Shown here piece after piece: positions 1 through 8,746 of a stretch of DNA of 64,000 nt. Under the pieces are notes generated by a model that made no database searches, was not told where the DNA came from, and saw only the letters and a list, made by a program, of their open reading frames with translations. The DNA comes from Paenibacillus sp. FSL H8-0332 (GTDB taxonomy: Bacteria > Bacillota > Bacilli > Paenibacillales > Paenibacillaceae): positions 4,774,001-4,838,000 of the forward strand of contig NZ_CP150145.1 in the NCBI RefSeq assembly GCF_037963835.1, given 5' to 3'. Each line of letters starts with the position of its first letter. Position 1 is the stretch's first letter. The translations under genes and the position numbers were made by a program.

Positions 1-546
1 AAGCCCGCTAACGTCAACACTCGCCAGCCGCCCCAGGCTGCCTCCGCCGCGCGGAAGTAAGTCCCCCGCATCATCCATGAATCGGGCGCCGAGCGCTTCG
101 GCCATTCCGGCACCTCCGTCATTAGTGGCGCTGCCGCCGATGCCGATGATGATTTTGCGGATACCACGGTTCAGACATTCCAGAATCAGCTCGCCCGTTC
201 CATAGGTGGTGGTAATTAGCGGATTCCGCTCCGCCTTGTCCACCCGCTGAATACCGCTGGCCGAAGCCATCTCGATTGCCGCCGTCCGGCCGTCACCGAG
301 AATGCCGAATTGTGCCATCACCGGCTGCCCCAGCGGTCCTGCAACTTCTAAATCATGAATCTCTCCGCCGGAAGCGTCAACAAGGGACTGTACAGTCCCC
401 TCCCCGCCGTCAGCCATCGGAATATGGATGTAGGTTGCTTCAGGGTAAATCTTGCGGAGTCCGGCCTCCATCGCTGTACATACTTCTTTCGCGGTCATGC
501 TCTCCTTGAAGGAATCCGGCGCCAGCACAAAGGTTCTCTCTCTCAT
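1..546 (-). CDS. glxK: glycerate kinase, N-terminal part (runs off window start)
   Basis: ATP-dependent phosphorylation of glycerate. The visible 182 residues begin MRERTFVLAPDSFKESMTA and contain the family signatures PMADGGEGT, YGTGELI and IGIGGSATNDGGAGMAEALG, which place it in the GlxK/GarK glycerate kinase family. The start ATG (544-546) overlaps the stop codon of the upstream permease remnant as ATGA, a sign of an old permease-kinase operon. The C-terminal half lies outside the window. Family identity is clear; whether it makes 2- or 3-phosphoglycerate cannot be told. Confidence 0.87.
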   Translation of the reverse strand, partial: MRERTFVLAPDSFKESMTAKEVCTAMEAGLRKIYPEATYIHIPMADGGEGTVQSLVDASGGEIHDLEVAGPLGQPVMAQFGILGDGRTAAIEMASASGIQRVDKAERNPLITTTYGTGELILECLNRGIRKIIIGIGGSATNDGGAGMAEALGARFMDDAGDLLPRGGGSLGRLASVDVSGL

Positions 547-761
547 TTCCACACCTCATCTATAATATTGATCTTAGAGAAAAATCCGTAAACCAGCGTG
601 GCCGTGCCCATATTCAGAATGGCCTGCCCGAAGGAGCCGGTAGCAACAATAACACCCGTGGATGTTGATGCGGTAGCCGCAGCCATCAGTATCCCGGAGA
701 TCGGTACCAATCGGGTTGGGAGAAAAAGAATATTGATGAACGGACGAAATGCATTGTGCAA
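543..761 (-). pseudogene. C-terminal remnant of a GntP-like organic acid permease
   Basis: Only about 72 codons are open. The segment ISGILMAAATASTSTGVIVA followed by a hydrophobic stretch resembles the C-terminal membrane region of GntP/gluconate-type permeases, which commonly precede glycerate kinase genes. Sequence upstream of position 725 no longer looks like a permease, so most of the gene (normally about 430-450 residues) is deleted. The stop overlaps the glxK start. The family assignment rests on a short match and is tentative. Confidence 0.42.
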
Positions 762-790
762 GTGACCAACGGATTAAGGGGTATACGGGA

Positions 791-1219
791 TCATTGCTCC
801 ATCAGTGTGGTTAACAGTTTTTGCTGATTGCGGTACTCCAGCGGGCTTACGCCTTCGCTTTCTCTGAATACTCTGTTAAAATTCTTGGTGTTCCCGAAGC
901 CTGACCTACCGGCAATTTCATAGATTCTATCCTCCGTATCCCGCAGCAGCTCCTTCGCCTTATTGATCCGCAGCCGCTTCAGATAGCTTACAAAATTCTC
1001 TCCGGTGTAATCCTTGAAAGCCTGGCTGAAATACGAGTAGTTAAAGGACACTTTGCTTGAAACCATCATCATGTTGATGTTATGCGAATAATTGTCGTGG
1101 ATGTATTGTAGGGCATGCTCTATCCCCTCATTCTCCTTCTGTATGGGTATGATATCGGAAGTAGGCGAAAGAAATGAATCTTCCACTGTAGGACGTTTTT
1201 GGATTCTTGAATTTGTCAC
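791..1219 (-). pseudogene. truncated AraC/YesN-type DNA-binding domain
   Basis: 142 residues from a GTG codon. Residues 35-135 form a double helix-turn-helix AraC domain: HALQYIHDNYSHNI, then FSQAFKDYTGENFVSYLKRL, then the second helix-turn-helix with FGNTKNFNRVFRESEGVSP. This is how the C-terminus of YesN-type response regulators looks, but there is no receiver domain and the N-terminus is low-complexity. Most likely the surviving end of a larger regulator that controlled the neighbouring permease-kinase operon. A functional small AraC protein is possible but less likely. Confidence 0.5.
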
Positions 1220-1559
1220 AACGGGAGTAATCCATTAATAACAAGACTACATAGAAATTAACGCTAATTCTCTAATTAACTCCATTAGATTACCGCAACT
1301 CGTCACACTATCTGATGATTTTCTCATTCGGTTAAATCTTTGAACAGGCATGAAAAGTTAGCTTAACGACGGTGCTTAATGCGCATGAGTGGCGGTAAAT
1401 AAAAAACAGGTCAATCATGGTAGCATCTGACCATAATGACCTGTTTGATGTAACGGAATAGGGATATTTAGGTTAGTAAAACTTCATATGGGGCTGATCA
1501 GGGTTAAGTCTATTTGAGCATTGCTACCCATTTCACTCGGCACTGGTAGCCAATTCCTC
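1220..1559. other. gene-free stretch
   Basis: AT-rich stretch between the truncated regulator and the pentapeptide gene. Apart from the minus-strand terminator at 1400-1445, I see no coding potential or repeat in it. Confidence 0.4.
1400..1445 (-). terminator. terminator of toxin/immunity unit 1
   Basis: On the minus strand AACAGGTCA and TGACCTGTT form a 9-bp stem with additional weaker pairing inside, followed by a T-run. It lies downstream of the pentapeptide-type immunity gene. A related hairpin sits at 8028-8072 behind the third unit, so the terminator appears to have moved or been copied with the toxin modules. Confidence 0.6.
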
Positions 1560-2162
1560 TTAGCCACTTACTTCACATTTTTCTAACATCCATTTCTTTG
1601 CTTCACCTGATTTCAACAAAATCGGCTTCTCCAACGTACCAATATTAATACTTTTAATATGAGCTTCTTCTATACCTTTAATATTTTTTAAAGTCACTCC
1701 GCTTAATAATGTTTCTTCAAATGTCGCTACACTTATATCTATATTTTCTAGTCTTGCACAACTAAAATCCGTTAAGTAAAACGATACATTAATCAAATTA
1801 CAATCTAGTAAATATGTATTTCTAAATATTGCTTCCCAACAATCACCTTTACTAAATCTGCTGTTTTTAATGACGCAGTTGGTAAAATCAGTATATCTAA
1901 GATCTGATTTATAAAAATCACATTTATCTAAATATGCATTTTTAAATGTTGACGAGGCTAATAATGATGTGTGAAAATCAATATTTTCCAGTCTGAGATC
2001 ATCAAAAGTACACTCAATTAAATATGCTTGTTCAAGCAATATATCGGATAAATCAATACTCCTTAAGTCCACTTCATCTAACTTTAACATTTCGCCTTCT
2101 TTACCAATTGTCTCAACCCACTTTTTATGCAAATCAAACTTCCTATTAAGATTCCCTTCCAT
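1560..2162 (-). CDS. pentapeptide-repeat-like protein, candidate immunity protein of toxin 1
   Basis: 200 residues, started at MEGNLNRK because AAGGAGTGG lies just upstream; a longer frame to 2186 has no such site and would overlap the toxin stop. From about residue 30 the chain shows loosely periodic A(D/N)LxN-like segments (VDLRSIDLSDILLE, LRYTDFTNC, CNLINVSFYLTDFS), typical of pentapeptide-repeat right-handed helices. Such proteins occur among immunity proteins of polymorphic toxins. It starts 11 bases after the stop of the toxin gene, and AT-rich codon use sets it apart from the neighbouring core genes. Function as inhibitor of the nuclease-like domain is inferred from position alone. A quinolone-resistance (Qnr) role is unlikely in this context. 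Confidence 0.65.
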   Translation of the reverse strand: MEGNLNRKFDLHKKWVETIGKEGEMLKLDEVDLRSIDLSDILLEQAYLIECTFDDLRLENIDFHTSLLASSTFKNAYLDKCDFYKSDLRYTDFTNCVIKNSRFSKGDCWEAIFRNTYLLDCNLINVSFYLTDFSCARLENIDISVATFEETLLSGVTLKNIKGIEEAHIKSINIGTLEKPILLKSGEAKKWMLEKCEVSG

Positions 2163-2173
2163 TTTCCCACTCC

Positions 2174-4279
2174 TTAAGGATACCATATTATTTTATCTGT
2201 TACTCCTTCTTCATCAATTGCTTTCTTGAGTTGTTCAACATGCTCAGGCTCCATTTTTCTTGTGTCAATAATTACGTTGTTCCCATTATCAAATTCTTTT
2301 TGTAGCTTTTTCATACCTTGTTTGATAGTAAAGGCACCCTTTTTGGGATTTGTTATAGGAATTCCATTGTCACCACTTGGGTATGATTCAAAGCTTTTCA
2401 CGTCCCACTTTAAACCTGAAGAAGTATCAATAAACTCTGCTCCATTTTCTGCTTGAGGATCACGTACTAGCTTTCCCAATTGACCTCTTTCTTCTACTGC
2501 TAATCCAACTTCCTTTTCCCTGATATTTTTAGGTTCTATTTTCCCATTACTTGCTGGATCTCGAGCTAAGTCATCCAATTCCTTCTGAGTTCTACCGCCC
2601 GTATAATTTTCAGCCTTATCATAAGGGTTAGGTTTGTTACCTTCTCCCGTCCCCTCAACTCTACCCCCAGTCCCCTCCAACCCATCCACATACCGCTGCT
2701 GCACCGGCGTCTTCGGCAAGGCTGGAGTACCCTGAATCTCCCCTATCTTGAAAACAAACCCTTCCGGCGTCTGTACCACCGGGCCCAGATTCGGAAGCTT
2801 CTGCTTGATCCCTTGCAGGGTATCCTTCGCCGCTTGGCTGACGACGTCTTCTACCTCGCCCAATACTTTTCCTACTTTGCCGGCCTTCGTGACCTGTAGT
2901 CCTGGGACAAGGATGGATGCGACTGAACCCAGCATTTTCGCTTTCTCTTCCGGGGTGCCTTCGTCAAATTGATGATACGCCATCTTCGCCGCTTCCACCA
3001 GCACTTCCGGGTGTTCGATGAGATATTGCGCTTGCTGCTTCATTTCTGTGGTGGTTTTGACCGGGTCTACCACTAGTTTGAAGGCAAAGGTTGCCGTGTC
3101 CGCTACACCCATGACAACCTCTTTCACCAAGCTTTCGGTAAAAGCCAGCACCACATCCCCCGACTGGCGTATCCGGCTCTCCACTGTCGTAAGCCCGTAA
3201 GTCTCATCCAGCCACCCCACATAACTGGTGTACATCGGGGTGAGATATTCATTCGGCACATAGACTTTCGCCTGATAAAAGTCCCAGGTGGTCTCATTTT
3301 CCTTGTTGTCTGCGGTAATTGGCGTGCCATCCGGCAGGGTAAGCGGCGGCCCGTTCAATCGCCGCTCCGCTTCGATCTGCTCTTGAACCTGTTTAAGAGC
3401 CGCTGCGAGCTGGATCTCCTGCCGCTTGGCTGCAAGCTGACCCCGCGCATAGGCTCCAGCGGCGGTCTTCTCCATCGCCAGCCGCAGAAGCAATAAATAT
3501 TCTTCGTTATGTAGTAACGGTACCTTGTCCGCTGTAATCGACGGATCATACTCACAGGCTGTAACCGCTGGTTGTCTGTAGTGGGCGCTTAGATCCTTAC
3601 CGGCTTCATAGTAGATCTTGGCTACGCCTAGAGAGGCCAGCTTCTGCCGGGCTTCTTCGGCCTGTGCATGAACAGCCTCCATCTGCGACTGGTTTCCAAA
3701 TGCCTGATACACCTTGAAGGCCATCTGTGCCTTGGCGATCTGATTCCGCGCCGTAAAGATATCCGTCAGCTTACTTTGTGCAGCTATACTCTCTACGGTC
3801 AGCAGGCTGGAGGTCTGAATGACCTTCCTGAGCTGCTGCACCACCGGGTCCCTGCTGAGCTCATCTTTTCCTGATAGAGCGGCAATCGAAGTGATGAGGT
3901 TCGTCGCACTTCGCTGCACAAATTCGGGGATGGAGAACCGTCCGGCGGCTGATTGCAGCCCCAAGCTTCCGAAGGCCGAGAGCAACAGGTTAAATTGCCC
4001 TGTCAACTTGTCCGCCTGCCGTTTATTCTCTTCCTGCAATTCCGAGACGCCTCTCAGGGCGACCCGGATAATATCCTCTAATTTCTCTGCTTCTACAGTT
4101 AATTCATTGATCAGGACCTGGGCCCTAACCATATGATCGCCCATGGGAATGCCACCCCAGCTACTGGACTGGCCCTTCAGTTGGAGATATAGCCGGTTGG
4201 TGTCCTGGCTCACCTGGCCGATCTTCGACTGCAGGCGCCTGACTTCATCTTCGTTAAATACTAGCTTCGTGGAAGACAC
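2174..4279 (-). CDS. polymorphic toxin 1: WXG-like N-terminus, PD-(D/E)XK-like nuclease C-terminus
   Basis: 701 residues, GTG start chosen because it aligns with the Met of the paralogue at 10846 and follows AAGGAAGGGGG. N-terminus: helical hairpin with SSSWGGIPMG at residue 38-47, like the WxG turn of ESX/LXG substrates, suggesting type VII secretion. Middle: long helical stem and a pre-toxin-like segment (VKEVVMGVADTATFAFKLV). The boundary motif PVQQRYVDGLEG comes next, followed by the variable toxin. The last 100 residues contain GAEFIDTSSGLKWDVKSF with D626 and K628, the layout of PD-(D/E)XK nucleases found in CdiA toxins. The stem is nearly identical to the other two copies; the tip is unique. 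Secretion route and nuclease activity are inferences. Confidence 0.8.
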   Translation of the reverse strand: MSSTKLVFNEDEVRRLQSKIGQVSQDTNRLYLQLKGQSSSWGGIPMGDHMVRAQVLINELTVEAEKLEDIIRVALRGVSELQEENKRQADKLTGQFNLLLSAFGSLGLQSAAGRFSIPEFVQRSATNLITSIAALSGKDELSRDPVVQQLRKVIQTSSLLTVESIAAQSKLTDIFTARNQIAKAQMAFKVYQAFGNQSQMEAVHAQAEEARQKLASLGVAKIYYEAGKDLSAHYRQPAVTACEYDPSITADKVPLLHNEEYLLLLRLAMEKTAAGAYARGQLAAKRQEIQLAAALKQVQEQIEAERRLNGPPLTLPDGTPITADNKENETTWDFYQAKVYVPNEYLTPMYTSYVGWLDETYGLTTVESRIRQSGDVVLAFTESLVKEVVMGVADTATFAFKLVVDPVKTTTEMKQQAQYLIEHPEVLVEAAKMAYHQFDEGTPEEKAKMLGSVASILVPGLQVTKAGKVGKVLGEVEDVVSQAAKDTLQGIKQKLPNLGPVVQTPEGFVFKIGEIQGTPALPKTPVQQRYVDGLEGTGGRVEGTGEGNKPNPYDKAENYTGGRTQKELDDLARDPASNGKIEPKNIREKEVGLAVEERGQLGKLVRDPQAENGAEFIDTSSGLKWDVKSFESYPSGDNGIPITNPKKGAFTIKQGMKKLQKEFDNGNNVIIDTRKMEPEHVEQLKKAIDEEGVTDKIIWYP

Positions 4280-4280
4280 G

Positions 4281-4560
4281 ATGGTCCCCCTTCCTTCTCC
4301 AGAATGGAATTCCAATATCCCACATAAGGATTCAATATTTATCCAATATTGCTGTGCAGATCCCTTTATTATCGGAATTCGGAGCGGTAAAGTTTATCAA
4401 AAAAATATTTTCATGACATATATTGGCTGCCGATTTCGCGCTATACTCTATTGTAAGCGTTATTACAAATGTGCTAACGGAGGGGATTTCATTCGTGTAT
4501 ACCCGTATCATCACCTTCATGAACAATCTGAAGCTCAGGACCAAGTTCTCCCTCTCCTTC
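4281..4560. repeat. segmental duplication, copy 1 (pairs with 11283-11562)
   Basis: About 280 bp, offset by exactly 7002 bases from copy 2 and differing at only a few positions up to the point of divergence. It holds the promoter region, the TTGTAA-N6-TTACAA dyad, the ribosome site and the first codons of the sensor kinase gene. One edge abuts the start codon of toxin 1, so the duplication placed a foreign upstream region in front of that toxin. Confidence 0.85.
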
Positions 4561-5065
4561 GAATATGGAAATGAACAATGCACTGAAGCAGATAACGGCG
4601 AATGTCGACCGTGTGAAAAAAACGACCAGCGAAATGCTGAACGTTCCCGTGGATATCGTCTACCGCCTGTCCAATGACAACCGTCTGGAGAGAGCTTAGA
4701 ACCATTATCGTCGATGAAAACGATAATATTGTCGCCTCCAACCGGGCGGGCACCCTCGGCAAGCCACTGCATGAAATCAACCTTAAGCCACTGTCCACCC
4801 TTGTCGGGCACGGGCCTGCAGATATCACGATTGACGGGCAGTCCTTCAAAATGCTGATCGACGACTGGCACCCCGAGGGCAGCCTGAACAGCCTGCGGAT
4901 TATCTCTATTTTCTCCGTTGAGAGTATTGTGAGTGAGCCTAACCGGATTATTTCCCTGGCTTATTCCGTCATTATCTCCTCCCTAATTCTTGCAATCATC
5001 CTAATCTACTACTTCTCCCGCCTGCTCACCGGACACATGCTGCATCTCAGCAAACTATCCTTCTG
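4495..5065 (+). pseudogene. deleted copy of the YesM-type kinase gene at 11497
   Basis: Starts like the intact kinase (GTG, then MNNLKLRTKFSLSF). About 59 bp is missing within the first membrane segment and about 370 bp within the sensor domain. It resumes at the end of the sensor domain (VVASNRAGTLGK-like, HEINLKPLSTL) and stops just after the second membrane helix at LLTGHMLHLSK. HAMP, histidine box and ATPase domain are absent. The reading frame is shifted by the deletions, so no kinase fragment can be made. Confidence 0.85.
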
Positions 5066-5066
5066 A

Positions 5067-5555
5067 TTAATTCATCAATTTTGTGTACATGGGGCTACCC
5101 TTAATCCGTTCTTCCTGATAAATAATCGGCCATAGCTCGCTGACCCGCGGATTGTTCACGAAGAAACGGACACTCGCAATATAGGGATTATTGAACAATA
5201 CGCTCTGTAAGTAATTTAACGAATAGTCCATAAATTGCTTGATCTCTTTGACTCCGGGTTCCGCTTCAGCGGTCACATACTCCCCCAGACTCCGGTCTGA
5301 AATGAGCATATGGAATGACTTTTCCATCACCTCAAGCTTGCTCATGATCGCCTGCTTCTCGTTATGGATCTGGTAGCGGTTCTCTTCAATGATGTCATCG
5401 ACCGTATCCTGATAGAAATCAGCAAACAAATAGTTAGAGATCACAATGACCGGGACCAGAATAATGACAATATACGCCCCGATTAACTTCATATGAATAG
5501 ATAAATCAGCAAACCAACTTTTCAACTTCCCTGCCGAGCTTCTGATGCTGGCCAT
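5067..5555 (-). pseudogene. N-terminal fragment of another YesM-type sensor kinase
   Basis: 162 residues: a cytoplasmic start (MASIRSSAGKLKSWF), one membrane helix (MKLIGAYIVIILVPVIVISN, about 22-42) and the beginning of an extracellular sensor domain. It ends abruptly after SPMYTKLMN, where a complete kinase would have another 430 residues. It is a different kinase from the one at 11497 and points the opposite way. Its broken end meets the broken end of the other remnant within two bases, marking a recombination joint at 5065-5067. Confidence 0.75.
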
Positions 5556-5711
5556 CTCCTGCCCTCTTCTCCTCCAATTGTTCTAATATCATTATTATAT
5601 TTCATTACTTTCCTCATCATAAGGCTTCAAAGTTCAGTCAGGGTTGCAGGATTTTAGGTATATTGCTTATAGGGAGGGAATGGGGGTAGACTTTTTAAGA
5701 CCAGAAAGGGG

Positions 5712-5752
5712 ACAAAAAAAAGCCAACTATGGCTAAAGGGCCGTAGTTGACT
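5712..5752 (-). terminator. minus-strand terminator
   Basis: AGTCAACTACGG pairs with CCATAGTTGGCT (one mismatch) around a short loop, followed on the minus strand by eight T. It lies downstream of the toxin-boundary relic and the CdiI-like gene. Confidence 0.7.
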
Positions 5753-5775
5753 TTCTTTATAATTTTAAGAGGCGG

Positions 5776-5850
5776 TTATCCCTTTCCCTCTACCCCCTCC
5801 ATAAACCGCTGCTGCACCGGATTCTCCGGCACTGGGTGGGGGATACTCAT
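5776..5850 (-). pseudogene. relic of a fourth toxin at the stem/tip boundary
   Basis: The minus strand reads MSIPHPVPENPVQQRFMEGV, then EGKG and a stop. This matches the boundary motif of the three toxin genes (TPVQQRYMDGLEG) but with several substitutions, so it is not a simple recent copy. Everything before and after the boundary is lost. It marks an earlier toxin cassette at this site. Confidence 0.6.
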
Positions 5851-5865
5851 TAGAAACTGCGTTAA

Positions 5866-5883
5866 GAAAAAGGTCGCACGACC
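5866..5883 (-). terminator. weak terminator after CdiI-like gene
   Basis: GGTCG-CGACC mini-hairpin followed by TTTTT on the minus strand, about 35 bases after the immunity gene stop. Surrounding sequence resembles the terminator region at 8187-8260. Confidence 0.4.
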
Positions 5884-5918
5884 GCTTTTAGCTCGTATTG
5901 TGGCGTTGTTGATTGTAC

Positions 5919-6284
5919 TTATTCAATGTTGAACTTTTGTTTGACTTCCATTAATCTAGCTTCAACCTCATCCTTAACCATTGGATTCCGTACTAAGTAA
6001 TCCATACTTGCTTCATTTAGATACTGATAGAAAGTTGGGTAATCCAATACAAGGGTCTGATCTCCCTCTACCGCAGGGTAGTCAAAAAAATAACAAACTC
6101 CCGCATCTCCAAAATAACCCTCTTCCCACTCCTCTAACTCACCAGCAAAAACACACCAAACACACTCACTACCCCCAAACCCATTTCCATTGCAGTAGTT
6201 TTTAAGTGCATCTAAAAAAATTTTCCCCTCCAGGTGTCGATAATACATATCCAATAATTCTTTCTCTGTTAATTTGACACTCAT
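5919..6284 (-). CDS. cdiI: CdiI-like immunity protein for toxin 2
   Basis: 121 residues; ATG chosen with AGGAGG eight bases upstream. The acidic, aromatic-rich core (ELEEWEEGYFGDAGVCYFF, then DYPAVEGDQTLVLDYPTFYQYL) matches what I know of the ribonuclease-toxin immunity protein CdiI family, partner of EndoU-type CdiA toxins. It lies 19 bases downstream of the toxin gene whose C-terminus resembles that toxin class, so the two assignments support each other. Expected to bind and block the toxin in the cytoplasm. Confidence 0.72.
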   Translation of the reverse strand: MSVKLTEKELLDMYYRHLEGKIFLDALKNYCNGNGFGGSECVWCVFAGELEEWEEGYFGDAGVCYFFDYPAVEGDQTLVLDYPTFYQYLNEASMDYLVRNPMVKDEVEARLMEVKQKFNIE

Positions 6285-6303
6285 CAAATCATCCTCCTAG
6301 GAA

Positions 6304-7968
6304 TCATTCTGATAGGTTCGGAAAGAAATTAGTCACCTTTCCATTTTCATTAAGGTATCCTGTGAATTTCAAGCCATTCGATGCTGTCCCTCGAATTTCC
6401 CTACCCACAACTTCTCCGTTCATCATTGCTTCTTTTCCCCATTGTATGATTTGATCATTCGAAATTAAGGTTGAATCATATACAGTCTTAGGATGTGGAA
6501 TATTTTTATACTGATCAGGTATTACTTTCAATTCCCTATCAAGTGCCGGAAGTCTATACTGAATTTGATAGACTCCAGGAATTTTGGGGTGTTGCGTTTT
6601 AGAAACAATAAGGTCATCAAGTTTCCAACCTTGATCTGTTAAAATCTTTTCAAAACTAGCTAAATTGTGACCTCCAACAACGCCCTTATTCCCTTTCCTT
6701 ACAATACTTTGTCCATTTATTAGATGATCGTCAAAACCGTTTACATACTCGAATTTATTTTTGGTCAACCATGTAACATTATCATCGACATATTTTGACC
6801 GAAAGTACTCGTCCCATTCTGTCCCTGTTCGAGGGATCTTACTAACATTCCCCGTACCCTCAATCCCACCCCCACCACCCTCCAACCCATCCATATACCG
6901 CTGCTGCACCGGCGTCTTAGGCAAGGCTGGAGTATCGGGGATCTCCCCTATCTTGAAAACAAACCCTTCCGGCGTCTGCACTACCGGGCCCAGATTCGGA
7001 AGCTTCTGCTTGATCCCTTGCAGGGCATCCTTCGCCGCTTGGCTGACGACGTCTTCTACCTCGCCCAGCACTTTACCTACTTTGCCGGCCTTCGTGACCT
7101 GTAGTCCTGGGACAAGGATGGATGCGACTGAACCCAGCATTTTCGCTTTCTCTTCCGGGGTGCCTTCGTCAAATTGATGATACGCCATCTTCGCCGCTTC
7201 CACCAGTACTTCTGGATGGTCAATCAGATATTGCGCTTGCTGCTTTATTTCTGCGGTGGTTTTGACCGGGTCTACCACTAGCTTGAAGGCAAAGGTGGCC
7301 GTGTCCGCCACGCCCATGACGACTTCTTTCACCAAGCCTTCGGTAAAAGCCAGCACCACATCCCCCGACTGGCGTATCCGGCTCTCCACTGTCGTAAGCC
7401 CGTAAGTCTCATCCAGCCACCCCAGATAACTGGTGTACATCGGGGTAAGATATTCATTTGGCACATAGACTTTCGCCTGATAAAAGTCCCAGGTGGTCTC
7501 ATTTTCCTTGTTGTCTGCGGTAATTGGCGTGCCGTCCGGCAGCGTGAGCGGCGGCCCGTTCAACCGCCGCTGCGCTTCAATCTGCTCTTGAACCTGTTTA
7601 AGAGCCGCTGCGATCTGAATTTCCTGCCGCTTCGCCGCAAGCTGACCCCGCGCGAACGCTCCAGCAGCGGTCTTCTCCATCGCCAGCCGCAGGAGCAGTA
7701 AATATTCTTCGTTATGTAGTAACGGAACTTTGTCCCCCGTGATTGAAGGATCATACTCACAGGCGGTAACCGCTGGTTGTCTGTAATGGGCGCTTAGGTC
7801 CTTGCCGGATTCATAGTAGATCTTGGCTACGCCTAGAGAGGCCAGCTTCTGCCGGGCCTCTGCCGCCTGTGCATGAACTGCCTCCATCTGTGCCTGAATT
7901 CCAAACGCCTGATACACCTTGACAACAAAATAAGGGCCATTGACGCTTACTTTATTCTCATCCTCCAT
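6304..7968 (-). CDS. polymorphic toxin 2: N-terminally truncated, EndoU/CdiA-CT-like tip
   Basis: 554 residues. From residue 17 (VKVYQAFG) it is nearly identical to toxins 1 and 3, but the first 200 residues, including the WxG-like secretion module, are replaced by 16 unrelated residues (MEDENKVSVNGPYFVV) with no good ribosome site. After PVQQRYMDGLEG the tip carries GGHNLASFEKIL, KTQHPKIPGVYQIQYRLP, KTVYDSTLISNDQIIQWGKE and a final TASNGLKFTGYL segment. This pattern occurs in CdiA C-terminal ribonucleases related to EndoU. It may be a silent 'orphan' cassette that supplies new tips to intact copies, or a cytoplasmic protein. Confidence 0.72.
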   Translation of the reverse strand: MEDENKVSVNGPYFVVKVYQAFGIQAQMEAVHAQAAEARQKLASLGVAKIYYESGKDLSAHYRQPAVTACEYDPSITGDKVPLLHNEEYLLLLRLAMEKTAAGAFARGQLAAKRQEIQIAAALKQVQEQIEAQRRLNGPPLTLPDGTPITADNKENETTWDFYQAKVYVPNEYLTPMYTSYLGWLDETYGLTTVESRIRQSGDVVLAFTEGLVKEVVMGVADTATFAFKLVVDPVKTTAEIKQQAQYLIDHPEVLVEAAKMAYHQFDEGTPEEKAKMLGSVASILVPGLQVTKAGKVGKVLGEVEDVVSQAAKDALQGIKQKLPNLGPVVQTPEGFVFKIGEIPDTPALPKTPVQQRYMDGLEGGGGGIEGTGNVSKIPRTGTEWDEYFRSKYVDDNVTWLTKNKFEYVNGFDDHLINGQSIVRKGNKGVVGGHNLASFEKILTDQGWKLDDLIVSKTQHPKIPGVYQIQYRLPALDRELKVIPDQYKNIPHPKTVYDSTLISNDQIIQWGKEAMMNGEVVGREIRGTASNGLKFTGYLNENGKVTNFFPNLSE

Positions 7969-8027
7969 CGAAGTGGTGCATTATACAGGAGCGATTGATT
8001 ACATGTGAGTGAGAAAATGAATTTATC

Positions 8028-8072
8028 AAAAAACAGGTCAGTAATGTGTGATATCTAACCATAATCAACCTG
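8028..8072 (-). terminator. terminator-like hairpin, relative of the one at 1400
   Basis: Minus strand AGCAGGTTGATTATGGT and ACTGACCTGTTTTTT: short CAGGT/ACCTG stem with a T-run. Sequence around it parallels the terminator behind toxin unit 1. Confidence 0.5.
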
Positions 8073-8186
8073 CTATGTATTTGGAATAGCGTTATTATAC
8101 ATAGGTTATATGTGTTATTCGTTGAATGATGGATACATTAGACACTGGGGGTGATCTATCTCATTTACCCGTCATACACATAGAGG

Positions 8187-8226
8187 ATAAAAAAGACCAC
8201 AACACGGGGGCTAGCTCGCATTGTGG
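8187..8226 (-). terminator. terminator of toxin/immunity unit 3
   Basis: Minus strand CCACAA pairs with TTGTGG, followed by TCTTTTTT. It lies about 90 bases downstream of the SMI1/KNR4-type gene. Confidence 0.5.
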
Positions 8227-8315
8227 CATTGTTGGTTGTATTGCGCGATCTTGTTAGTGGAGTTGTAAATTTGCTCACATAAAATACTTTGTTGAAAACA
8301 GTGAAGAGCTAACCT

Positions 8316-8744
8316 TTAGTATAAATTATCAAAGAAATCGTTAAAACTATTAGATAAAAAATACATGTTGTCCATTTCTTCATCTGACTCCATATCATGC
8401 ATCCATAAATATATTTTTCCAAAGTACTCCTTACTAACCCCTATACAAATCTCATTTCCTCCTGGATCACTACCGATTGAAACAAATCCTTCAGGTAATT
8501 CACCATCTAAAACCTCAAACACTTTCGCCAAGTTTCCTTTCATATCACCGATTCCGTAAAATTTATTTACTACACTTTCACCCTCTTCATCAGAAATCTT
8601 AAAAGTTGATGCTTCAGGATACCCTCCATTATACTTAAGTAAAAAATCAATATACTGCTCAGGAAGACTAAGAACATATTGACCTTCAAATTCACGGATT
8701 TCATTTATATTTATTTTCTCGTTTGTTCGATCCATATTCGCCAT
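8316..8744 (-). CDS. SMI1/KNR4 (SUKH) family immunity protein
   Basis: 142 residues, ATG preceded by AAGGAG. The SUKH pattern is plain: LPEQYIDFLLKYNGGYPEA near residue 29, then IGDMKGNLAKVFEVL, then GFVSIGSDPGGNEICIGV and a closing IYLWMHDME segment with SFNDFF. SUKH proteins are the commonest immunity proteins of bacterial nuclease toxins and pair often with HNH-type tips, as here. It starts two bases after the toxin 3 stop, so the two are translationally linked. Confidence 0.85.
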   Translation of the reverse strand: MANMDRTNEKININEIREFEGQYVLSLPEQYIDFLLKYNGGYPEASTFKISDEEGESVVNKFYGIGDMKGNLAKVFEVLDGELPEGFVSIGSDPGGNEICIGVSKEYFGKIYLWMHDMESDEEMDNMYFLSNSFNDFFDNLY

Positions 8745-8746
8745 AA

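Larger units (their letters stand above)
7969..8315. other. gene-free stretch between toxin 2 and the SMI1 gene
   Basis: About 350 bases holding two minus-strand terminator-like hairpins (8028-8072 and 8187-8226). No coding sequence and no trace of the missing toxin N-terminus is visible. Confidence 0.5.

Noticed and set aside
1560..2162. Qnr-type quinolone resistance protein
   Set aside because: Pentapeptide periodicity is loose and the gene directly follows a toxin gene; an immunity role fits better.
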